A DNA stretch of 28,734 nt, taken from assembly GCA_023444095.1 (NCBI GenBank), contig JAEZRP010000035.1:1-28734 (forward strand), written 5' to 3'. A program made the translations under genes and the position numbers. Origin of the DNA: Bacillota bacterium. Its GTDB lineage: Bacteria; Bacillota; Clostridia; Christensenellales; Aristaeellaceae. The notes under the pieces are model-generated. The model ran no database searches. It saw nothing but the letters and a program-made list of their open reading frames with translations, and was not told where the DNA came from. This document shows, piece by piece, positions 23,293 to 28,734 of this stretch (the stretch's first letter is position 1; each line of letters opens with the position of its first letter).

Positions 23293-25497
23293 TCAATCGC
23301 CAATTCCATCCCGCAGCCCCTCGAAATCGAGATAATCCTCGATGAACTGCTTGCGGAGCAGATCAAGCGGAATGAACTCGTTGTATTTGCCGCTGATCTG
23401 CACCTTGTCGGGCAGCGGAAGGTCGTACAGGTTCAGATCGGACCGCAGGATATCGCGAATGATCTCCTCGATCTCGTCGGCGGTTCCGTCGAAAGCCACT
23501 TCCAGATACACGCAGGTGGGCCAGAGCATCTTGTTCTTGATCTTCCTGTGCGTGAGCGCGTAGTGAAGGGTCGCCAGCTGGCGGGTGCCGACCCACGGAA
23601 AGACCGCGAACTTCTTATCGGAGAGCGGCGTGACCATATTTTCGAGGACGCCGCTGTTGCGCGCGATGTACCGGATCTCGGCAAGCCGCTCGCGGCAGCG
23701 CTCGCTCAGATACGGGTACTGGGCGTCCTCCGACAGAATGCTTCTGATTTTTTGCACGAGCACCGTGTGAAGCTCCGCCTCGAAATCCACGTTCCAGTCG
23801 ACCAGAGAGATGCCCGGAACGCGCTTCACGAAAATCACCTTCGATTTTTCGTTGACGTCCACCGTCTCCCAGGTGAGCCCCGCCAGCGCGAACCGCGTGC
23901 CCACCGGATAGACCTTGTCTACCGTGCCGATGGTGCGGTTTTCATCCTTGACGAGCAGGTACTCCGGCGCGGTGAACACAGTCAGGAACTTGTGGCTGTT
24001 GACGACCTTTTCGCCCTCCCGGCCGATGATCAGTCCGCCGCGTTCCGTGCGCTCCAGTTGCTCGATATTGATCAGATGGCCCAGAAGCTGCCTGTAGTCG
24101 TCCTGCGGGATGCGCGCGAAGCACCCGAGAGTCAGGACCGCCTGCGCGAGCGCGGCGGCGGAGAGCTCCCCGCTGCTCTTCAAGTGGCTCATGGTCTGGT
24201 GGTACAAAAGGTTGTACGCGTGATGGAGCGGGGGGATCGGCTCCATCCAGTGATCCTTCGTGTACAGCTCGATGATGGCGATGGTGCGGACGAACTCCCA
24301 GTTGATCGGTCCGAGCGTGTCGGCGGAGTTGATCCGGATGTTCTCTACGAAGGTAAACAGAAGCTGCGGAATCTGGCCGCGCCGTCCGCACCGCCCGAGC
24401 CGCTGGGCAAAGCTCGAGACATTTAAAGGCGCGCCGACCTGCACCGCCTGGTCGAGCGAGCCGATGTCGATGCCCAGTTCCAGCGTGACCGTGGCGCCCG
24501 TGACGATCTTGTCGTCCTCGGACTTCATCTCGTCCTCGGTCGTCTCCCGGATCAGGGCCGACACGTTGCCGTGGTGTACCCGGTAGATGTCCGGCGCCTT
24601 GTTCTTCAGCGCGATCTCGCGCAGGTTCGCAATCACGAACTCGGTCTCCTCGCGGCTGTTGGTGAAGATGATCGTCTTTTTGTCGAGCGTCATTTTGAAC
24701 AGGTACTCGTAGTGCTCCCGGACGCCCATATCCCCGCCCGCGCTGGAGTTGACGATGTTGCCGCCTGCGTCCCGCTCGACCAGGTCGCGCTTATCCGCAT
24801 AGTTCACAAACCGCTCCACGTGCAGCCGCACGCGCTTCTTGCCCTCGTCCGTGACCGGAGCGGCGCAGGCGCGCCCGGTGCCGGTTCCAAGCCATTCGCA
24901 CGCCTGCTGAAGATCGCCCAGCGTGGCGGACAGGCCGATCCGCCGGGGGATGACGCCCGTCAGCCGCTGCAGCCGCTCCAGCACGCACAAGAGCTGGATG
25001 CCCCGCGCATCGCGCATGAAATGATGCACCTCGTCGATTACAACGAAGCGCAGGTCGGAAAACATCTGAAGCGCCGCGCCGCGCTTGTTCGTGATGAGGC
25101 TCTCCAGCGACTCCGGAGTGATCTGCAAAAGACCCTGCGGGTTCTTGACGAGCTCGTTCTTCCTGGATTGCGACGCATCCCCGTGCCATTTGCACACCGG
25201 GATGTTCGAATCCAGGAGCAGCTGCTCGAGCCGCTTGAACTGGTCGTTGATGAGCGCCTTCAGAGGCGAGATGTATAGAACACCCACCGATTTCGACGGC
25301 CTCTCATAGAGATCGGTGAGCACCGGTAGAAACGCCGCCTCGGTCTTTCCCGACGCCGTGCCGGAGGAGAGCAGGAGGTTGTCATCCGTCTCAAAGACGA
25401 CCTCGCAGGCGGCGACTTGGATGCCGCGCAGTTCCTCCCACTTGTTCTGGTAGATAAAGTCCTGAATAAACGGGGCGAGCCGACCGAACACATCCAT
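23293..25497 (-). CDS. sngC: SF2 DEAD/DEAH-type helicase, third gene of a Shango-like cassette
   Basis: The product has 734 residues. Helicase motifs are complete: Q-like region then Walker A GTASGKT (46-52), Walker B DEVH (155-158), SAT (190-192), TNSREE, TLELGIDIG, and QRLGRCGRRG near residue 380. The C-terminal 300 residues have no motif I can name. It resembles the BrxH/Lhr-like helicases of defence islands. It begins 2 nt after the stop of the ATPase gene, so translation is coupled. In Shango a TerB protein, an ATPase and a helicase act together against phage; the mechanism for this copy is unknown. The reading frame ends normally, but another frame immediately after the stop stays open for 27 codons. 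Confidence 0.88.
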   Translation of the reverse strand: MDVFGRLAPFIQDFIYQNKWEELRGIQVAACEVVFETDDNLLLSSGTASGKTEAAFLPVLTDLYERPSKSVGVLYISPLKALINDQFKRLEQLLLDSNIPVCKWHGDASQSRKNELVKNPQGLLQITPESLESLITNKRGAALQMFSDLRFVVIDEVHHFMRDARGIQLLCVLERLQRLTGVIPRRIGLSATLGDLQQACEWLGTGTGRACAAPVTDEGKKRVRLHVERFVNYADKRDLVERDAGGNIVNSSAGGDMGVREHYEYLFKMTLDKKTIIFTNSREETEFVIANLREIALKNKAPDIYRVHHGNVSALIRETTEDEMKSEDDKIVTGATVTLELGIDIGSLDQAVQVGAPLNVSSFAQRLGRCGRRGQIPQLLFTFVENIRINSADTLGPINWEFVRTIAIIELYTKDHWMEPIPPLHHAYNLLYHQTMSHLKSSGELSAAALAQAVLTLGCFARIPQDDYRQLLGHLINIEQLERTERGGLIIGREGEKVVNSHKFLTVFTAPEYLLVKDENRTIGTVDKVYPVGTRFALAGLTWETVDVNEKSKVIFVKRVPGISLVDWNVDFEAELHTVLVQKIRSILSEDAQYPYLSERCRERLAEIRYIARNSGVLENMVTPLSDKKFAVFPWVGTRQLATLHYALTHRKIKNKMLWPTCVYLEVAFDGTADEIEEIIRDILRSDLNLYDLPLPDKVQISGKYNEFIPLDLLRKQFIEDYLDFEGLRDGIGD

Positions 25498-25499
25498 GT

Positions 25500-26822
25500 C
25501 TATACCTCAAACTCCTGGAAGTCGCTGTGGATTTCATCGTCGGTCAACCCGCCCTTTGCCATTGCGAGGCTGTTGTTCCCGAGGATTTCGGAGACGCTGG
25601 TTTGCGGGTTCTGATGGATGATGTTAACAAGCTCGATGAAATCCCGGATGATCTCGCGGGGCGTAATGTGGGTGTCCGCGCCGACCCGGTTGTACTCCAC
25701 CGTAAGGAAGTATACGAGGTCCTCGTGCGAAAGCGTCGGCGGGTAGCGGAAGAGCTGCGCATGGATGTCCCGCAGCTTTTCCACCAGCACGTACATCTCC
25801 TCCTGCGTGAGCATCTGAAGCCGGATGATCGGGGCGGACAGATCGCGAATGTCGTCGGTGGCGAAGTGCCCTTCTGCCAGCCGCGACCTCAACGCCTCGT
25901 AGCTGAATACGCCGCGGTACTTGTCCTCGACGCACTGCGGCGTTCCGCCCATCAGAAAGCCGATGTGGCTCGCCTTGCCTTGCAAAACGTCGTTGTAGAT
26001 GGTGAGGATCTTTTCGTAGTTGTTCTGCCGCGTGATGGAATTCGGGATCTTGAAGATGTTGACCAGCTCGTCGATGAGCACGAGCAGCCCCCGGTAGCCC
26101 GCGCCGACCAGAAACACCGCGAAGATCTTCAAAAAGTCGTACCACGTCTCGTCGGTCACGACGAAGTTGATGTCAAGCTCCGCCTTCGCCTCCCTGCGGG
26201 AGGGGTATTCGCCCCGGAACCATTTGAGCACATTGCTCTTGAGCGCCGCGTCGTCGGCCCGATACGCACGCCAATACGTGACGACTGCCTTGGCAAACTC
26301 GAACCCGTTGACCATCCCTTCGAGCGATCCGGCGACCTGAAAGATCTGCCTCTCCACCTGATCGTCGAACGCCTTGCCCTCGAATTCGCCCTGCGCTCGA
26401 ACGGAGGTCTGGATGCCGGAGATCCACCGCTCGAGAATGAGAGGAAGCGCCCCGCCGTCGGGCTTTGACTTCGTCGAGAGGTTCTGCATCAGCTCCTTGT
26501 ACGTCGAAAGCCCCTGCCCCTTCGTCCCGGCGAAGCGGCGCTCGGGCGAGAGGTCCGCGTCCACGACGGCGAAGCCCTTCGCGGTCGCATAATTGCGGAT
26601 GGTCTGCAGAAGGAAGCTCTTGCCGCTGCCGTACTTCCCCACGATGAACCGGAACGACGCGCCGCCGTCCGAAATCATGTCGATATCATGAAGGATCGCC
26701 GCGATCTCCTGCGAGCGTCCCACGGTGATATACTCGAGCCCCACGCGCGGGACGACGCCGCCCTTGAGCGCGCCCATCAGGATGTTGGCGATCCGCGCCG
26801 GCACCTGATTTTCCAATTTCAT
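25500..26822 (-). CDS. sngB: P-loop ATPase (DUF2791/BrxD-like), second gene of a Shango-like cassette
   Basis: The product has 440 residues. The N-terminus shows ARIANILMGALKGGVVP and GRSQEI, the DUF2791 opening. Walker A is GKYGSGKS (62-69) and Walker B is LLVLIDE (246-252). The C-terminal part is winged-helix-like and ends TDDEIHSDFQEFEV. ATPases of this family occur in BREX (BrxD), in TerB-helicase operons and in Shango. The ATG overlaps the TGA of the upstream gene by 4 nt (ATGA). It probably couples ATP hydrolysis to loading of the helicase or to TerB sensing (inference). Confidence 0.9.
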   Translation of the reverse strand: MKLENQVPARIANILMGALKGGVVPRVGLEYITVGRSQEIAAILHDIDMISDGGASFRFIVGKYGSGKSFLLQTIRNYATAKGFAVVDADLSPERRFAGTKGQGLSTYKELMQNLSTKSKPDGGALPLILERWISGIQTSVRAQGEFEGKAFDDQVERQIFQVAGSLEGMVNGFEFAKAVVTYWRAYRADDAALKSNVLKWFRGEYPSRREAKAELDINFVVTDETWYDFLKIFAVFLVGAGYRGLLVLIDELVNIFKIPNSITRQNNYEKILTIYNDVLQGKASHIGFLMGGTPQCVEDKYRGVFSYEALRSRLAEGHFATDDIRDLSAPIIRLQMLTQEEMYVLVEKLRDIHAQLFRYPPTLSHEDLVYFLTVEYNRVGADTHITPREIIRDFIELVNIIHQNPQTSVSEILGNNSLAMAKGGLTDDEIHSDFQEFEV

Positions 26823-28444
26823 CCCACCATTTCCGCAATTTTTTCCCGATACTCCTCGTAGATCGTCATATCGTCTTGATATTCCAAAATGCTGTCGCCG
26901 ATCAGGTCGGCCGCCTTTTCGTTGATGTTATCCGCGAGCACCTCGAGCATGACGCCGGTTTCGTCGGCAAACGCCCGGATCTGCGCGCCGCCCCGCAAAA
27001 TCAGCCGTAGCGCCGTCATCTCCGGGGCGCTCAACGCGGCTTTCAGCGCGGACCAACCGCCAAATCCCGGTTCGGGCGGCGATTCGGGCGGAGGCACAAA
27101 TCGCTCATCCGCCGCGACCGGCGCGGGCAAATTCTCCTCCTCCGGCACGATCAGCTTGTCCTGCGTTCGAAGCGCGTCCGCGCGGATGCGGTTCAGATTG
27201 TCGAGATTGACGGCCACGACGGTGCGGGTCAGATCCCTTTGGAACTCCTGAACCGAACATTCGATCGAGGCGTCGAGCTCCGAAAGCGATATGCGCAGCC
27301 GCGCCAGCTTGTAGGGCAGATTGCAGAAAGTGCTTGGATTGGCCGTGATCTGATACTTGTATTTGACGGCCTTCCGAAGGCACGCCTCCGTTTTTTTCAT
27401 CAAGTACCCGATGATTTCCCTGCGGTCCAAATCGGGCACGGGCAGATCCGACGTCCAACGGTTGCCCTTGCAGAAGTACACTTCGCGCCCGGGCAGTTCC
27501 ACCCGGCGGTCGGACTGCTCGAGCCATGGATAGAAGAGGGCCTGTCCAAACGGGTACCAGGACGTCCCTCTGCGAATGCCGAGCATCAATAGGTCTTCGA
27601 AGCGGCAACTGCGGCTCATGAAAAGCGCCCGAATGCCGCCGAGAACGGCGGAAAAGCAGTCCCGCATCAGTGCGTCGTTTCCCGCGCCATAGAACTTGGA
27701 TTTCGTGACGTCGTAGCTCGAGATGCCGCTCCAAAGCCCGAAATTATTTTGGGCATCTTCATCAAAAAGAAACAGATCGAGATAATGTCCCTGTAGACTG
27801 TGCGCGCGGACAAAATCCGCGAAGCGATGCGGCAACGGATAGTAGACGTGGTAATCCTTGAGCCATCCGGGCAGATAATGATCCAAGGCTTGTTCGCGCT
27901 CTCGATATGCGCTCCAGACGGTCAACAGCTTTGAAAGCCCGTCGGCCGGGTCCGCCACGCCGATGCCGGACAGCAGCTCATAAATATAGAGGAAGACATA
28001 GGACAGGGGAATGGGGAGGAGTACGCCGCGCCGCGCCTTCGCGCGCCATGTGAAATAGGTGCGGAGCTGCTCGTACCCCATGTGCTGATAGCAGGGATAA
28101 TACAGGAAGAACTGCGCGTTGCGGCGGTAGTCGTCCTCGAAATCCTCCATGAACTTCGCCTGCCGATAGAAAAGCGCGGGATCGTTCCGGGCGAAAGGGA
28201 TGCCCGAGGCGAGCGAGCGCATCGCGTAAAATTTCTCCCGGATCGGGTCAGCTTTTCTGGGACCGATCGACTGGGCGGGGGATGAAGCGGCGCTGACGTG
28301 CGGCTCATACTCGATCTCGGCATACGGCGCGCCGATGAATGACGCCGCTTCGGGAATCGTTTGCCTTTGCGCAAGCGCGCCTTTTTCCGATTGCGCCTCA
28401 TGCCGTGGGATGGAAAACGCCGCGTATTTCTTCTCTTTGTCCAT
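26819..28444 (-). CDS. sngA: TerB-N/TerB-C domain protein, first gene of a Shango-like cassette
   Basis: The product has 541 residues from the ATG at 28444, preferred over 28459 because AGAGGA lies upstream of it and nothing does for the longer form. Residues 1-65 are low-complexity. A TerB-N-like domain follows (PIREKFYAMRSLA, FARNDPALFYRQAKFM, MGYEQLRTYFTWRAKARRG). The last 85 residues are TerB-C (ALSAPEMTALRLILRGGA, NINEKAADLIGDSILE, IYEEYREKIAEMVG). TerB domains are linked to tellurite/phage-stress systems and to metal binding. In this operon it is the likely sensor or membrane-associated partner of the ATPase and helicase. No transmembrane segment is obvious. Confidence 0.87.
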   Translation of the reverse strand: MDKEKKYAAFSIPRHEAQSEKGALAQRQTIPEAASFIGAPYAEIEYEPHVSAASSPAQSIGPRKADPIREKFYAMRSLASGIPFARNDPALFYRQAKFMEDFEDDYRRNAQFFLYYPCYQHMGYEQLRTYFTWRAKARRGVLLPIPLSYVFLYIYELLSGIGVADPADGLSKLLTVWSAYREREQALDHYLPGWLKDYHVYYPLPHRFADFVRAHSLQGHYLDLFLFDEDAQNNFGLWSGISSYDVTKSKFYGAGNDALMRDCFSAVLGGIRALFMSRSCRFEDLLMLGIRRGTSWYPFGQALFYPWLEQSDRRVELPGREVYFCKGNRWTSDLPVPDLDRREIIGYLMKKTEACLRKAVKYKYQITANPSTFCNLPYKLARLRISLSELDASIECSVQEFQRDLTRTVVAVNLDNLNRIRADALRTQDKLIVPEEENLPAPVAADERFVPPPESPPEPGFGGWSALKAALSAPEMTALRLILRGGAQIRAFADETGVMLEVLADNINEKAADLIGDSILEYQDDMTIYEEYREKIAEMVG

Positions 28445-28473
28445 ATCATCCTCTACCATGACTGATCGTTTCT

Positions 28474-28502
28474 AGTATATCGCATCGATCTTAGAAAATC
28501 AA
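28474..28502 (-). promoter_or_regulatory. Promoter of the sngABC-like operon
   Basis: On the minus strand TTGATT (28497-28502) and TATACT (28474-28479) are spaced 17 bp, 30 bases upstream of the first start codon. Confidence 0.75.
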
Positions 28503-28560
28503 CATTGGCGCCGGTCCCCCCCATCTCCGCCAGCACGCCACGCTATTTTCATACCACCCC

Positions 28561-28599
28561 CAAAAACCCAACAAAGCCCTCGTCATTCAACGAAGGCTT
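28561..28599 (-). terminator. Terminator of the tRNA-Asn transcript
   Basis: A stem AAGCCCTCG/CGAAGGCTT (one wobble pair) with an 8-nt loop is followed on the minus strand by a T-rich run including TTTTT. It insulates the defence operon from the tRNA gene. Confidence 0.7.
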
Positions 28600-28626
28600 C
28601 ATTGGAACAAACATTGGATTTGGAAG

Positions 28627-28701
<75 letters not shown>

Positions 28702-28734
28702 ATGTGGTAGGAGAAGACGTTGCTTTCGGCTGCG

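Noticed and set aside
23548..24426. Plus-strand frame of 292 codons opposite the helicase gene
   Set aside because: It is a shadow of sngC, whose helicase motifs are intact on the minus strand.

Overview
The window looks like chromosome from a GC-rich, spore-forming, strictly anaerobic member of the Clostridia. The evidence is a class III (oxygen-sensitive) ribonucleotide reductase, a hybrid-cluster protein with ferredoxins, a BclA-type collagen-like spore-surface protein, Gram-positive SpaA/Cna-B surface domains, strong GGAGG ribosome binding sites and a strong bias to G or C at third codon positions. Genus and species cannot be named from the sequence.

Layout. Positions 1-3743 (minus) hold the N-terminal 1247 residues of a very large secreted adhesin that runs off the left edge. 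Upstream of it is an Rrf2 regulator with three cysteines. At 4500-8154 a Crp/Fnr regulator (HcpR-like) is divergent from a four-gene cluster: an unusual ferredoxin, a small cupin, a second ferredoxin and the hybrid-cluster protein Hcp. This looks like a nitrosative-stress regulon, with a palindrome placed exactly where an Fnr-type activator should sit. Positions 8269-11886 hold an AdhR/NmlR-type MerR regulator, a sugar-phosphate isomerase-like protein, alanine dehydrogenase, rhamnose mutarotase, a small unknown ORF and a four-helix membrane protein with two H-x13-H heme-type motifs. Positions 12176-15300 hold nrdG-nrdD, the latter with a fused glutaredoxin-like domain. A 600-base stretch without a convincing gene (15301-15905) contains an orphan promoter.

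Positions 15906-20809 hold a secreted alpha/beta hydrolase and then a spore-surface cluster: a cysteine-rich collagen-like BclA homologue followed by two tandem paralogous glycosyltransferases that probably decorate it. A ZIP metal transporter and an aldo/keto reductase follow. The aldo/keto reductase promoter carries the same operator (TGGAG-N4-CTCCA in a 19-bp spacer) as the merR promoter 14 kb away, which suggests one carbonyl-stress regulon.

Positions 23293-28444 (minus) hold a tightly packed three-gene cassette: a TerB-N/TerB-C protein, a DUF2791-type P-loop ATPase and an SF2 helicase. This is the composition of the Shango anti-phage system (sngABC). It lies at the 3' side of a tRNA-Asn(GUU) gene, a common position for accessory islands. 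No integrase or attachment repeat is visible.
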